The notes beneath the pieces are model-generated. The model saw only the letters and a program-made list of their open reading frames with translations, did no database searches and was not told the origin of the DNA. Shown here one piece after another: positions 36,791 through 45,997 of a DNA stretch of 64,000 nt (positions within the stretch are counted from its first letter, which is position 1; each line of letters begins with the position of its first letter). Source of the DNA: Aurantibacter crassamenti (GTDB lineage Bacteria > Bacteroidota > Bacteroidia > Flavobacteriales > Flavobacteriaceae); contig NZ_JAFBGM010000002.1 in the NCBI RefSeq assembly GCF_016811105.1, positions 496,001 to 560,000 on the forward strand, given 5' to 3'. Made by a program: the position numbers and the translations under genes.

Positions 36791-38419
36791 TTAAGCAGGC
36801 ATAGTGTACATTTTATTACGCTGCTCTTTTAATGCCTTATCAGACATATAAGCATCAAACGTTAAATATCTGTCAATGTTGCCTTTAGGGGTTAATTCTA
36901 TGATACGATCGGCCAAAGTTTGTGCAAATTCATGATCATGCGTCGTAAAGAGCACTGTACCCTTGAAATTCTTCAGTGAATTATTAAAAGCAGTAATACT
37001 TTCAAGGTCTAAGTGATTGGTAGGTTCATCAAGCATTAAAACATTAGCTCTAAGCATCATCATACGGCTTAGCATGCAACGTACTTTTTCACCACCTGAT
37101 AAAACCGAACATTTTTTAAGTGCCTCTTCTCCACTGAATAACATTTTCCCTAAAAACCCTCGAATAAACACTTCTTCGCGTTCTTCTTCTGTTTTTGCCC
37201 ATTCTCGTAACCAATCTACCAAGCTATCATCAGATTTAAAATAACTTGAATTATCAGCTGGTAAATAAGATTGATTGGTAGTTACACCCCATTGAAATGT
37301 GCCTGCATCAGCTTTTCGCTTACCATTTAATATTTCATAGAAAGCTGTAGTTGCTCTAGAATCTCTAGAGATAATCGCAACTTTATCTCCTTTTGATAGA
37401 TTAATATTTACCTTATCAAACAACAATTCACCATCTTCAGATGTTGCTGAAAGTCCCTCAATATTTAAAATTTGATCCCCCGCTTCTCGTTCTCGTTCAA
37501 AAATTAAAGCCGGATACCTTCTACTTGATGGCTTAATATCTTCAACATTTAATTTATCAAGCATTTTTTTACGAGAAGTAGCCTGTTTACTTTTTGCAAC
37601 GTTCGCACTAAAACGTGAAATAAACTCTTGTAATTCTTTAGCTTTTTCTTCAGCCTTTTTATTTTGTTGAGCCCTTTGTCTAGAGGCTAATTGACTACTC
37701 TCATACCAAAACGTATAATTACCTGAGTACAGATTCATTTTGCTATAGTCAATATCTGCAATATGAGTACATACGGTATCTAAAAAGTGTCTATCGTGTG
37801 ATACAACAATTACGGTATTTTCATAATCAGCTAAAAAGTTCTCTAGCCAATTAATAGTTTCATAATCTAAATCATTGGTAGGTTCATCCATTATTAATAC
37901 ATCTGGACTACCAAATAAAGCTTGTGCCAAAAGAACACGTACTTTTAATTTTGGGTCAATATCAGCCATTGCAGTATGGTGCAATTCTTCAGATATTCCC
38001 AAATTTGATAATAAAGCAGCTGCTGCACTCTCAGCATTCCATCCATCCAACTCTTCAAAACGCACTTGAAGCTCTCCAATTTTATCTGCATTTTCATCAG
38101 TATAATCAGCGTACAAGGCATCAATTTGCGTCTTTATCGCAAACAAGGGCTTATTACCCATAACCACAGCATCTAAAGCTCCATGCTCATCATAAGCATT
38201 GTGGTTTTGTTCTAATATTGACATTCGCTTACCCGGTTCTAATATCACGTGACCCGAAGTTGGATCATTTTCCCCTGAAAGAATCTTTAAAAAAGTAGAT
38301 TTACCTGCGCCATTTGCACCGATAATACCATAACAATTACCTTGAGTAAAAGACACATTTACTTCATCAAAAAGTACTCTTTTCCCAAATTGTACCGATA
38401 AATTTGAAACCGCCAACAT
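36791..38419 (-). CDS. ABC-F family ATPase (YbiT-like) with one degenerate nucleotide site
   Basis: A 542-aa soluble protein with two ABC domains and no membrane part, the ABC-F layout; such proteins act on ribosomes. Domain 1 (about 1-240) has Walker A IGANGAGKST and Walker B VLIMDEPTNDLD, but its signature is replaced by IDPKLKVRVLLAQAL. The linker (about 240-310) is charged and helical. Domain 2 has a degenerate Walker A (SRDSRATTAF, no P-loop Lys) but an intact signature SVLSGGEKVR and Walker B VLMLDEPTNHLD. One composite site is thus canonical and the other degenerate. The start is ATG at 38419; an upstream in-frame TTG is unlikely. Confidence 0.9.
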   Translation of the reverse strand: MLAVSNLSVQFGKRVLFDEVNVSFTQGNCYGIIGANGAGKSTFLKILSGENDPTSGHVILEPGKRMSILEQNHNAYDEHGALDAVVMGNKPLFAIKTQIDALYADYTDENADKIGELQVRFEELDGWNAESAAAALLSNLGISEELHHTAMADIDPKLKVRVLLAQALFGSPDVLIMDEPTNDLDYETINWLENFLADYENTVIVVSHDRHFLDTVCTHIADIDYSKMNLYSGNYTFWYESSQLASRQRAQQNKKAEEKAKELQEFISRFSANVAKSKQATSRKKMLDKLNVEDIKPSSRRYPALIFEREREAGDQILNIEGLSATSEDGELLFDKVNINLSKGDKVAIISRDSRATTAFYEILNGKRKADAGTFQWGVTTNQSYLPADNSSYFKSDDSLVDWLREWAKTEEEREEVFIRGFLGKMLFSGEEALKKCSVLSGGEKVRCMLSRMMMLRANVLMLDEPTNHLDLESITAFNNSLKNFKGTVLFTTHDHEFAQTLADRIIELTPKGNIDRYLTFDAYMSDKALKEQRNKMYTMPA

Positions 38420-38617
38420 AGTTTTCTGTTTTAAAAATCGGCGCAAAAATACGTAATATAATCGCTTAAGCCCCCCAAATTAGAGCCAAAATTGCTTCAA
38501 ATTTATTAGTTCAAACACAATACATTAACTAACTGTGACCTTTTTTAACTACCATTTAACACGGTAGCCTATAGCGGTTTACTATTTTTGACTGTTATAG
38601 AACTAGCAATTTTTTGT

Positions 38618-40048
38618 ATGAATAAAAAATTACTTTATCTGTTACTTATTATTTTGGCCAGTTGTGGTAAAGGTGAAAAAACGTCCCCCGATGTATATTT
38701 TGCAGGGGAAATTGTAAACCCCACCTCTAGCTATGTTGTATTATACAAGGGCGACAACATCATTGATTCTACCAAACTAGACGCTGAAAATAGATTTTCA
38801 TTTCGTTTTGATTCTATTGATGATGGTCTATATCATTTCAATCATGCGCCTGAATTGCAATATGTTTATCTAAAAAAAGGTGATAGTCTAACTATTCGTT
38901 TAAATACGGTAGCATTTGATGAATCACTTATATTTTCAGGTGTTGGTGAAGAAATTAATAATTTTCTTTTAGACCTTTTCTTGGCAAATGAAGAAGAACG
39001 ACCTGCAATCTATTCTACATTTAGATTAGAACCCGATGTTTTTATTGAAAAATTAGACTCCTTAGCTGATCAGAAATTATCGTTGTTAAACGCACTAACT
39101 GTAGAAGGCAATTTAACTGATAAAGAGGTGAAAATTGCAAAAGCTAGTATTCTGTATGAATATGATTCATTCAAAGAAAAATACCCTTTTGTTCATCGAA
39201 AATATACCCAAGACAAAAAAATAAAAGAGTTACCTGCCAGTTTTTATGATTACCGTAAAAATTTAGATTTTAATGATAATGATCTCACCTATCTAAGACC
39301 TTATTATAATTTCATGAACAACCATTTTGGCAATGTGACCTATATGAGTTGTGCTTCTGATTGTGATTTAGAAAATAAGAAAGTCAAAAACCATTTTCAT
39401 TTTAATAGACACAAATTGCACTTAATTGACAGCATTGTAATTGATAAAGAATTAAAAGACAATTTATTACGAAAGGTGGCTTTTGACTATTTATTAAAAG
39501 CACATGATTCTGAAGAAAATAATGAAATATTTATTGAGCAATTTCATGAATTGTCAAATAATAATAGACACAATGAAGAAATTGATGAACTCTATGAGGG
39601 CATTAGAAACATACAACCTAAAAAAACAATACCTGAGGTCTATGTGAATAATAGTGAAGGAGAGAGCGTTTCATTACGTGATATTTCTAAAGGCAAAAAA
39701 ACTGTATTCTATTTTTGGTCTGGCGAAGACAAGCGACATTTTAAAGAAGTGAACAAACGAATTGCATCGCTAGATAACAAAAAATCAAAGTATCAATTTA
39801 TTGGAATTAATATAAGAACAGAAGAAACTAGCTGGAAGGGAATTGTACAAACGGCAAAACTTGACCCAGACACACAATTCCGTTCTGAGAATTTTGAAGA
39901 ACTAACAAAGGCACTTATTATTTACCCAATTAACAAATGTATAATTGCTGAAAATGGTAAAATAATAAATGCCTTTAGTAATATATTCTCAAACTCGTTA
40001 GAGAAACAAGTGAGTGGTTATAATCATAATCAAATCGCTAAAAACTAA
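38618..40048 (+). CDS. Thioredoxin-like lipoprotein lacking the CxxC motif, with DUF4369-like N-terminal domain
   Basis: A 476-aa lipoprotein (LLYLLLIILASCGK, Cys at about residue 16). The N-terminal part (about 25-110) is a small beta domain like the DUF4369 region of TlpA-like Bacteroidota proteins (NPTSSYVVLYKGDNIIDSTKL). The middle is helical. The C-terminal part (about 345-470) follows the thioredoxin/TlpA pattern, with PEVYVNNSEGESVSLRDISKGKKTVFYFWSG, but the usual WCxxC is WSGEDK, so no redox pair exists. I use ATG at 38618; a TTG 30 bases upstream would spoil the signal peptide. It is a single-gene unit after a 170-bp gap. Confidence 0.72.
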   Translation: MNKKLLYLLLIILASCGKGEKTSPDVYFAGEIVNPTSSYVVLYKGDNIIDSTKLDAENRFSFRFDSIDDGLYHFNHAPELQYVYLKKGDSLTIRLNTVAFDESLIFSGVGEEINNFLLDLFLANEEERPAIYSTFRLEPDVFIEKLDSLADQKLSLLNALTVEGNLTDKEVKIAKASILYEYDSFKEKYPFVHRKYTQDKKIKELPASFYDYRKNLDFNDNDLTYLRPYYNFMNNHFGNVTYMSCASDCDLENKKVKNHFHFNRHKLHLIDSIVIDKELKDNLLRKVAFDYLLKAHDSEENNEIFIEQFHELSNNNRHNEEIDELYEGIRNIQPKKTIPEVYVNNSEGESVSLRDISKGKKTVFYFWSGEDKRHFKEVNKRIASLDNKKSKYQFIGINIRTEETSWKGIVQTAKLDPDTQFRSENFEELTKALIIYPINKCIIAENGKIINAFSNIFSNSLEKQVSGYNHNQIAKN

Positions 40049-40101
40049 TTCTATTCGTATTAACGAGTACTTTTAACTACAACCACCACTAAATTTTTTA
40101 A

Positions 40102-40755
40102 TTAGTTACCCTTATTGTAATCTGCTAAAAATTTAGCCAAACCACTATCAGTTAAAGGGTGCTTTAATAAGCCTTCAATTGCAGATAAAGGTCCCGTCAT
40201 TACATCTGACCCTAATTTAGCACAATCAATTACATGCATTGTATGTCTAACTGATGCAGCAAGAATTTGTGTATCAAATCCGTAATTATCATAGATAAGT
40301 CTTATCTCTGCAATAAGATTCAAACCATCTGTTGAAATATCATCTAAACGACCAATAAAAGGAGAAACATAAGTTGCACCAGCTTTTGCAGCCAAAAGTG
40401 CTTGACCCGGAGAGAAAACTAAAGTACAATTGGTTCTAATTCCTCTATCAGAAAAATATTTTAAAGCCTTAACACCATCCTTAATCATCGGTATCTTAAC
40501 TACAATCTGGTCATGTAATTCTGCTAATGCTTCACCTTCTTTAACCATTTCACTGAATTCGGTAGAAATAACTTCGGCAGAAACATCACCATCAACAATA
40601 TTACAAATATCAACATAGTGTTTTAAAATGTTGTTCTTACCGCTAATACCTTCTTTAGCCATCAATGAAGGATTTGTAGTAACCCCATCAAGTACACCTA
40701 ATGCTTGGGCTTCACGAATATCATCTAAATTGGCTGTGTCAATAAAAAATTTCAT
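40102..40755 (-). CDS. fsa: Transaldolase / fructose-6-phosphate aldolase family (TalC-like)
   Basis: A 217-aa class I aldolase of the small transaldolase family. Signatures are [16 protein letters not shown] at the N terminus, [16 protein letters not shown], the Schiff-base Lys in [10 protein letters not shown] (about residue 86), [31 protein letters not shown] and AASVRH. It acts in the non-oxidative pentose phosphate pathway, or cleaves fructose 6-phosphate; the short length suits both. In Bacteroidota the gene is usually annotated as transaldolase. It is a single-gene unit on the minus strand, with the SDR gene 61 bp upstream. Confidence 0.88.
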   Translation of the reverse strand: MKFFIDTANLDDIREAQALGVLDGVTTNPSLMAKEGISGKNNILKHYVDICNIVDGDVSAEVISTEFSEMVKEGEALAELHDQIVVKIPMIKDGVKALKYFSDRGIRTNCTLVFSPGQALLAAKAGATYVSPFIGRLDDISTDGLNLIAEIRLIYDNYGFDTQILAASVRHTMHVIDCAKLGSDVMTGPLSAIEGLLKHPLTDSGLAKFLADYNKGN

Positions 40756-40816
40756 TTATTTCGTTTTTAAAGGTTAAAGTTTCCCTGAATTTCAAGGGAT
40801 ATTGTAATCCGCAAAA

Positions 40817-41623
40817 TTACAATTTATAATGATTCATCAATAATTTCTCGTATAGTTTGTCTGACAACACACTTTTTAAGAACAATGAAAATTTTTGCAT
40901 AAATGCACCAACCCTATAATGTACTTTAGGGTTGGTCGTATTAAGAATATTTAAAATCGTTTTTGCTACTAATATTGGATCTTGCCCAGCATCTACATGT
41001 GTATTCATCATCGCTACACTTTCACCATACTTTTTATAATCAGATTGCTCATGAACTGGTGCATGATAGCGCCCACTAGCTATATTGGTAGCAAAATCAC
41101 CAGGTGCAAGACTACATACTTTAATTCCGAAATCTTTTACTTCCATCCGAATTGCTTCTGTCGCCAATTCTAACGCACCTTTTGTTGCCGAATAAATTCC
41201 CCTAAAGGGTAAACCCATATATCCTGCAATTGATGTAATATTGATGATATACCCCCCACCCTGCTTTCGCATTTGGGGCAATACTTTTTTTGCTACATGT
41301 AAAGGACCATGAAAATTAGTGTCAAATGCTCCTAAAATTTCTGCATGAGGTGTTTCTTCAATTGGGCCTGTAATACCTACCCCAGCATTATTGATCAATA
41401 CATCTAGTTTACCTTCCCTAGAAATTATTTCATCAACAACATATTGAATAGTCTCAACTTTTCTAACATCCATCTCTAAAAGTTGGAAAGCATTGAAATC
41501 AGGATATTTTGCTTTATTTCTAGTAGTACCATAAACGATATACCCTTTTGATACTAAAAATGTACCGATAGATTTTCCGATACCTGAAGAACCGCCCGTA
41601 ACAAGAACTACTTTCTGTGACAT
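40817..41623 (-). CDS. Short-chain dehydrogenase/reductase (SDR)
   Basis: A 268-aa classical SDR: cofactor motif VTGGSSGIGKSIG at residues 6-18, an Asp in LLEMDVRK, NNAGVGITGP at about 83, catalytic Ser in NITSIAGYMG, and the catalytic YxxxK in YSATKGALE at about 157. An Arg/Lys in TTRNKAKY after the second strand suggests NADP(H) use. The C terminus is basic and hydrophobic (MQKFSLFLKSVLSDKLYEKLL), suggesting membrane contact. The substrate is unknown. It lies just 80 bp from the SRP RNA gene on the same strand. Confidence 0.87.
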   Translation of the reverse strand: MSQKVVLVTGGSSGIGKSIGTFLVSKGYIVYGTTRNKAKYPDFNAFQLLEMDVRKVETIQYVVDEIISREGKLDVLINNAGVGITGPIEETPHAEILGAFDTNFHGPLHVAKKVLPQMRKQGGGYIINITSIAGYMGLPFRGIYSATKGALELATEAIRMEVKDFGIKVCSLAPGDFATNIASGRYHAPVHEQSDYKKYGESVAMMNTHVDAGQDPILVAKTILNILNTTNPKVHYRVGAFMQKFSLFLKSVLSDKLYEKLLMNHYKL

Positions 41624-41697
41624 AACGTTGGCAAATTAATGAATTTTATAAACGATTTTTAGTTTCCAAATTAATTAAGAGCTAAAAATAGGGCATA

Positions 41698-41800
41698 AAA
41701 AAACGGCAAGCTACCTACATCGCACCGCTACAACCATATACCCTTGCTGCGTTCCCACCCTGGGGGATTCTACAGGAGCTGGTCGTGTAGGACTTGCCGA
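41698..41800 (-). ncRNA. ffs: Signal recognition particle RNA (small bacterial type, 4.5S-like)
   Basis: On the minus strand the RNA starts near 41800 with CGGCAAG and ends at 41704 with CTTGCCG, forming the terminal stem. Inner helices are CCTACA / TGTAGG. The conserved core CCCAGGGTGGGAACGCAGCA carries the GGAA tetraloop (GGTGGGAACGC) and the asymmetric AGCA-side bulge that bind Ffh. A run of seven T residues follows the last stem on the minus strand (41697-41703) and ends transcription. The total length is about 97-100 nt, normal for Bacteroidota. It is a lone RNA gene between an SDR gene and the glutaminyl cyclase gene. Confidence 0.93.
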
Positions 41801-41894
41801 ACTGCAAATATACAACCAAGAAAACCCAATATCCAAAAGAGTAATGTCTTAATTCCACAAAATATTTTACAAGTTTAACAACAATACCCAACTA

Positions 41895-41925
41895 TTGAAC
41901 CTTTGCATAGAATCGATTAACTTTA
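41895..41925 (+). promoter_or_regulatory. Candidate promoter of the glutaminyl cyclase gene
   Basis: TTG at 41895-41897 and TAACTTTA at 41918-41925 are separated by 20 bases, close to the Bacteroidota -33 TTG / -7 TAnnTTTG pattern except for the last base. The -7 element lies 27 bp before the ATG. Confidence 0.3.
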
Positions 41926-41952
41926 CAATCTTAAATTAAAGTATACCCTGTT

Positions 41953-42999
41953 ATGGTTAAAGTATTCGTTTCCTTATTTATTTCGCTCATATTTATGGCC
42001 TGCGGTGACCGCGGTTCAAAATCTGATTTGTTTCAAATTGATTTAGAAGGTGGAAAAAATATTTTTCAACACAATCAGAGCATTGGCATTTCAATTAACA
42101 ATAAAAACGAAAAATCTATTAGCAAAGTAGTCTACTCAATTGATGGCACAGTGTTACCAGTAAACGGAAATAAAATCAACATGAATGTACCTTTTTTAGG
42201 CAATAGAACTTTGAGCGCTGCTATTACCTATGAAGATGGTACAATTGAAATTTCAAAAGACATTCGTGTTTTGGCTGAAAACGCACCAGAGGTATATACC
42301 TATGAGATTGTAAATACGTATCCGCATGACACTGGTGCGTATACCCAAGGATTAGAATTTCACAACGATACATTGTATGAGGGCACCGGAAAAAAAGGAC
42401 GTTCATTCTTGAGAAAGTTTGATTATAAGACCGGTAAGGTTATAAATCAAATTGATCTTGATAAGTCATTTTTTGGTGAAGGCATAACCATAATGAAAGA
42501 CAAAATTTATCAATTGACATGGCGAGGTAAAACTGGATTTGTTTACGATTTAAACAAATTTGAAAAAATAGACAGCTTTCAATATGGAGAAAGTACTGAA
42601 GGATGGGGTTTATGTAATGATGGTGAAAAAATATTTAAAAGTGATGGTACCGAAAAGATTTGGTTTTTAAATCCGGATACTTTGGTTGAAGAAGGACATA
42701 TTGAAATTGTAACAAACAAATCTGTTTTCAATAAAGCGAATGAACTAGAATATGTAGATGGCAAAATATACGCTAACGTATATCAAAGACCTAGTGTAAT
42801 GATTATTGATGCCTCTAGTGGAGCCATAGAAGGTGTAATCAATTTTGGTGGCCTAGATAAGCATGTTACTAAAGGCGAAAATTGGAACCCAACAGACAAT
42901 GTTTTAAACGGTATTGCCTACCACCCTACTAGAAAAACTTTCTTTGTAACCGGAAAAGATTGGGATAAACTTTTTGAAGTAACCATAGCAAAGAAATAA
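41953..42999 (+). CDS. Glutaminyl-peptide cyclotransferase (plant-type), lipoprotein
   Basis: A 348-aa protein with a lipoprotein signal (SLFISLIFMACGD, Cys at about residue 17). The C-terminal part (from about 112) is the plant-type glutamine cyclotransferase propeller, with YPHDTGAYTQGLEFHNDTLYEG, FFGEGITIMKDKIYQLTWR, STEGWGLCNDGEKIFKSDGTE and VLNGIAYHPTRKTFFVTGK. It converts N-terminal Gln of exported proteins to pyroglutamate. An extra N-terminal beta domain (about 30-105) precedes the catalytic part; such a domain is seen in Bacteroidota homologues. In T9SS-bearing bacteria this enzyme is linked to blocking of new N-terminal Gln residues after signal peptide removal. Confidence 0.85.
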   Translation: MVKVFVSLFISLIFMACGDRGSKSDLFQIDLEGGKNIFQHNQSIGISINNKNEKSISKVVYSIDGTVLPVNGNKINMNVPFLGNRTLSAAITYEDGTIEISKDIRVLAENAPEVYTYEIVNTYPHDTGAYTQGLEFHNDTLYEGTGKKGRSFLRKFDYKTGKVINQIDLDKSFFGEGITIMKDKIYQLTWRGKTGFVYDLNKFEKIDSFQYGESTEGWGLCNDGEKIFKSDGTEKIWFLNPDTLVEEGHIEIVTNKSVFNKANELEYVDGKIYANVYQRPSVMIIDASSGAIEGVINFGGLDKHVTKGENWNPTDNVLNGIAYHPTRKTFFVTGKDWDKLFEVTIAKK

Positions 43000-43024
43000 T
43001 AGCCTTCAAAAAAAGTTTGTCAAT

Positions 43025-43426
43025 ATGAAATACTACGAAAAAACTATAGTAGTTGAACAAGATGATCTTGACGACCTTTACCATGTAAACAATGTTCGTT
43101 ATGTGCAATGGATTCAAGACATTTCTAAAGAACATTGGCAAAAAAAAGCATCCAAAGAAATATTAGAAGAAGTAGTATGGGTAGTAATGAACCATAATAT
43201 TACTTATAAAAATGCAGCCAAATTAAATGATACCATACTTGTAAGAACCTTTATTGAAAAAAGTCGTGGTGCAGTGTCAATACGTGTAGTTGAGATGTTT
43301 GATGCTAAAACAAATGCGCTTTTAGTACGTTCAAGTACTGAATGGTGTTTATTAAATGCCAAGACATTTAAGCCTACTCGAATTTCGGAAGATATTAAGG
43401 CGATTTTTGCTAATGAAACGCTTTAA
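43025..43426 (+). CDS. Acyl-CoA thioesterase, 4HBT hotdog family
   Basis: A 133-aa hotdog-fold protein. The N-terminal active-site segment DDLDDLYHVNNVRYVQWIQD matches the 4-hydroxybenzoyl-CoA thioesterase/FatA-like pattern (D..xxHVNN..Y..W). The central part NHNITYKNAAKLNDTI and the last strand VRSSTEWCLLN fit too. It hydrolyses an acyl thioester; the substrate is not known. It follows the glutaminyl cyclase gene by 25 bp and precedes the beta-helix lipoprotein gene by 26 bp, so the three probably form one operon. Confidence 0.85.
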   Translation: MKYYEKTIVVEQDDLDDLYHVNNVRYVQWIQDISKEHWQKKASKEILEEVVWVVMNHNITYKNAAKLNDTILVRTFIEKSRGAVSIRVVEMFDAKTNALLVRSSTEWCLLNAKTFKPTRISEDIKAIFANETL

Positions 43427-43452
43427 GATTACAATTTAATATGTACTAGCAA

Positions 43453-44979
43453 ATGCGCCTATACCTCTACTCCATTTTGGTTTTAGTACTATTGATAATT
43501 GGCAATTCTTGTCGAAAAAATTTTGAATACGCCCCCAGCGCAGGTAATTTAGAGTTCTCAAAAGACACTGTTTTTCTTGACACTGTTTTTAGCAATATTG
43601 GCAGTAGCACCTATAGTTTAAAGGTCTATAACCCTACTCGCGATGATATTGAAATTCCGTCAATACGCTTGCAACAAGGTGCTCAAAGTGGGTATCGATT
43701 AAATGTTGATGGTGTTGCCGGTAAATCATTTGAAAACATACCCATTTTAGCACAAGACAGTATGTTTATTAATATTGAAACCACTTTTGATGCCTCATCA
43801 CGTATTGAAAATGAAATACTGTATACAGATAAATTACTCTTTGATGTAGACCCTGATGAGCAAGTAGTTGAACTTGTCACTTTGGTTAAAAACGCAGTTT
43901 TCTTATATCCGAATAAGAATTCAGAAGGAATAAAAGAAACTATTTCACTCGATTCAGAGCCATCAGAAAACGGTATTGTTATTGAAGGTTTTACGCTCAA
44001 CGATAATCAATTGCAGTTCACAAATGAAAAACCGTATGTTATCTATGGATATGCCGCTGTACCGGAAGGAAAAACCTTAACTATGGATCCTGGCACGAGA
44101 GTCCATTTTCATAAAGATTCTGGCATTTTTGTTAAAAGTGGAGGAAAAATAGAAATAAATGGAAGTCTTAGTACCGATTCCAAACTACTTGAAAATGAAG
44201 TTATTTTTGAAGGTGACCGCCTTGAACCACAATTCAATTCAATACCAGGTCAATGGGGAGCACTAATAATTGCGACCGGAAGCACTGAAAACACAATCAA
44301 CCACCTAACCCTAAACAATGCTACAGTTGGTATTAAATTGCATGGTAATGGCGACTTGAACAAGCCAACCTTGACCATGAAAAATTCACAAATTCAGAAC
44401 AGTTCTAACATAAACCTATGGGCTAAATCAGCATCAATTGAAGCGGAAAATCTTGTTTTAGGATCTGCTGGTGGTCAATCATTGCACTGTAATTTAGGCG
44501 GAAAGTATGATTTTAAACATTGTACCATTGCTAACTATTGGTCGAATAGTTTCAGACAAATAACTGCTGTATATATTGATAATTTCTTTGCAGAAGAGCG
44601 TGCAGATTTAATCAATGCAACTTTTACAAATTGCATCATTTATGGCAGTACATCACAAGAACTAACCTTGGCTTCTAATGAAACAAATACCTTTAATTTC
44701 TCTTTCATTAATTGTTTAATCAAGCTCGGTACTTCTGCACAACTTGAGAATTCTGAATTATATGATTTAGACAATCAGAACTTATATCAAAACAATATTT
44801 ATAACGAACCTGTTGACTTTTTTGATTCTTTCGGAGGCGATTTTAGAATTAACGAATCTTCTGCAGCCAACGCAAGTGCACAACAAGAAACTGCTATTTT
44901 GGTGCCCGTTGACATTTTAGGAAAAGACAGAACACAGCAACCTGATATTGGAGCTTTTGAAATCAATGTACAGAATTAA
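43453..44979 (+). CDS. Surface lipoprotein with right-handed beta-helix domain
   Basis: A 508-aa lipoprotein (ILVLVLLIIGNSCRK, Cys at about residue 20). An N-terminal Ig-like part (about 30-150: GNLEFSKDTVFLDTVFSNIGSS) is followed by a right-handed beta-helix region (about 190-400) with typical TMDPGTRVHFHKDSG and VIFEGDRLEPQF strands. It ends in a segment finishing PDIGAFEIN, the ending often seen in parallel beta-helix surface proteins of Bacteroidota. The helix may bind or cleave polysaccharides, but no catalytic residues can be named. It is the last gene of a likely three-gene unit with the cyclase and thioesterase genes. Confidence 0.72.
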   Translation: MRLYLYSILVLVLLIIGNSCRKNFEYAPSAGNLEFSKDTVFLDTVFSNIGSSTYSLKVYNPTRDDIEIPSIRLQQGAQSGYRLNVDGVAGKSFENIPILAQDSMFINIETTFDASSRIENEILYTDKLLFDVDPDEQVVELVTLVKNAVFLYPNKNSEGIKETISLDSEPSENGIVIEGFTLNDNQLQFTNEKPYVIYGYAAVPEGKTLTMDPGTRVHFHKDSGIFVKSGGKIEINGSLSTDSKLLENEVIFEGDRLEPQFNSIPGQWGALIIATGSTENTINHLTLNNATVGIKLHGNGDLNKPTLTMKNSQIQNSSNINLWAKSASIEAENLVLGSAGGQSLHCNLGGKYDFKHCTIANYWSNSFRQITAVYIDNFFAEERADLINATFTNCIIYGSTSQELTLASNETNTFNFSFINCLIKLGTSAQLENSELYDLDNQNLYQNNIYNEPVDFFDSFGGDFRINESSAANASAQQETAILVPVDILGKDRTQQPDIGAFEINVQN

Positions 44980-45124
44980 CCTACATCAAGTCATATTTGA
45001 GAGTTTTTTCCTTCAAATGTGTTCATTTTCAGCATATTGCATATAAAACCCATAGAATTTCTAAGGGAAATCTATAATCAACATTAAACATCTATTACTA
45101 ATTTGCATATGGTAAAATTAGTCA

Positions 45125-45856
45125 ATGGAATACTCATATGTTATCATAAATTCTGATGCAACCTCCAATTTGCAATTACAGCATTACTTGGAAGAGTATG
45201 GTGACTTTTGCCTTATTGCTCAAGCAAGAAGTGCTATGGAAGGAATTAATGTTATTCTAAAACATTCTCCGGATGTAGTTTTTGTAGACCTAAGTGAAAA
45301 GGCCTATGAATATTTTCAAATGGTTACTGAATTATATCAGTACGCAACAGACCTCCCTATTTTTATCGGTATCTCAAAATCTAAAGACCATGCTTATGAA
45401 GCAATAAAGAATAATTTTTTCGATTACTGGTTACTGCCATATAATGAATTCAACATTCGTAAATCAATTTTGAAACTTAAAAAATTGATGCCTAAAGAGA
45501 GTGATTTACAAACCTTATGCTTGAAATCTTATCGCGACTATCATTACGTAGATACAAGTGATATTCTTTATTTAAAGGCTGATAATAACTCAACAGATTT
45601 TGTAATGAAAGATGGCAACATCATTAGTGCTTACAAAACTCTTAAAACCTATCAACAACAATTACCAAAAAATTTCGTTCGTATACATCAGAGCTATATT
45701 TTAAATACGAACTATGTGTCACGTATCAATTATGGTAAATCAATCTGTACGTTAAAGCTCAGAAAATTACAACTACCATTTTCTAAATCTTATCTAGAAA
45801 ATGTTGATCAATTAAAAAAAGCTCTTTCAAAAACTTCAATTCATTCGGTTAATTAA
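45125..45856 (+). CDS. LytTR-family response regulator (orphan)
   Basis: A 243-aa protein with a receiver-like N-terminal domain (about 5-120): phospho-acceptor Asp in DVVFVDLSEK and a Ser/Thr-like ISKSKDHA. The usual acidic pair at the N terminus is reduced (IINSDATS) and the conserved Lys falls in a variant stretch (WLLPYNEF). The receiver therefore looks atypical. The C-terminal LytTR domain (about 140-238) is intact, with ILYLKADNNSTDFV and RIHQSYILNTNYVSRI. No kinase is directly adjacent; the closest is the TPR kinase further along, which has its own LuxR-type regulator. The short lipoprotein gene follows at 45998. Confidence 0.88.
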   Translation: MEYSYVIINSDATSNLQLQHYLEEYGDFCLIAQARSAMEGINVILKHSPDVVFVDLSEKAYEYFQMVTELYQYATDLPIFIGISKSKDHAYEAIKNNFFDYWLLPYNEFNIRKSILKLKKLMPKESDLQTLCLKSYRDYHYVDTSDILYLKADNNSTDFVMKDGNIISAYKTLKTYQQQLPKNFVRIHQSYILNTNYVSRINYGKSICTLKLRKLQLPFSKSYLENVDQLKKALSKTSIHSVN

Positions 45857-45871
45857 CTGAATACTCTCAGA

Positions 45872-45915
45872 AAGGGTATAAATACCCTTAGAATCATATC
45901 AAATACTTTTAGAAT
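45872..45915. promoter_or_regulatory. Inverted and direct repeats upstream of the 52-aa lipoprotein gene, candidate LytTR operator
   Basis: An inverted repeat AAGGGTAT-AA-ATACCCTT lies at 45872-45889. A direct repeat TTAGAAT occurs at 45888-45894 and 45909-45915, 21 bp apart, that is two helical turns. LytTR regulators usually bind direct repeats spaced this way, and a LytTR gene ends 15 bp before the palindrome. No T run follows the palindrome, so it is not a standard terminator. The operator role is an inference from position and spacing. Confidence 0.35.
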
Positions 45916-45997
45916 TTTTCTATTCTGGCGCTCAGCAAGCATTGATGGTAGTTTAGTCGTGTACTAAAAAACTAATTAATCATTTAAAATAGAAACC

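Noticed and set aside
37017-38163. Several frames opposite the ABC-F gene
   Set aside because: Shadows of the ABC motifs with no signal, domain or neighbour support.
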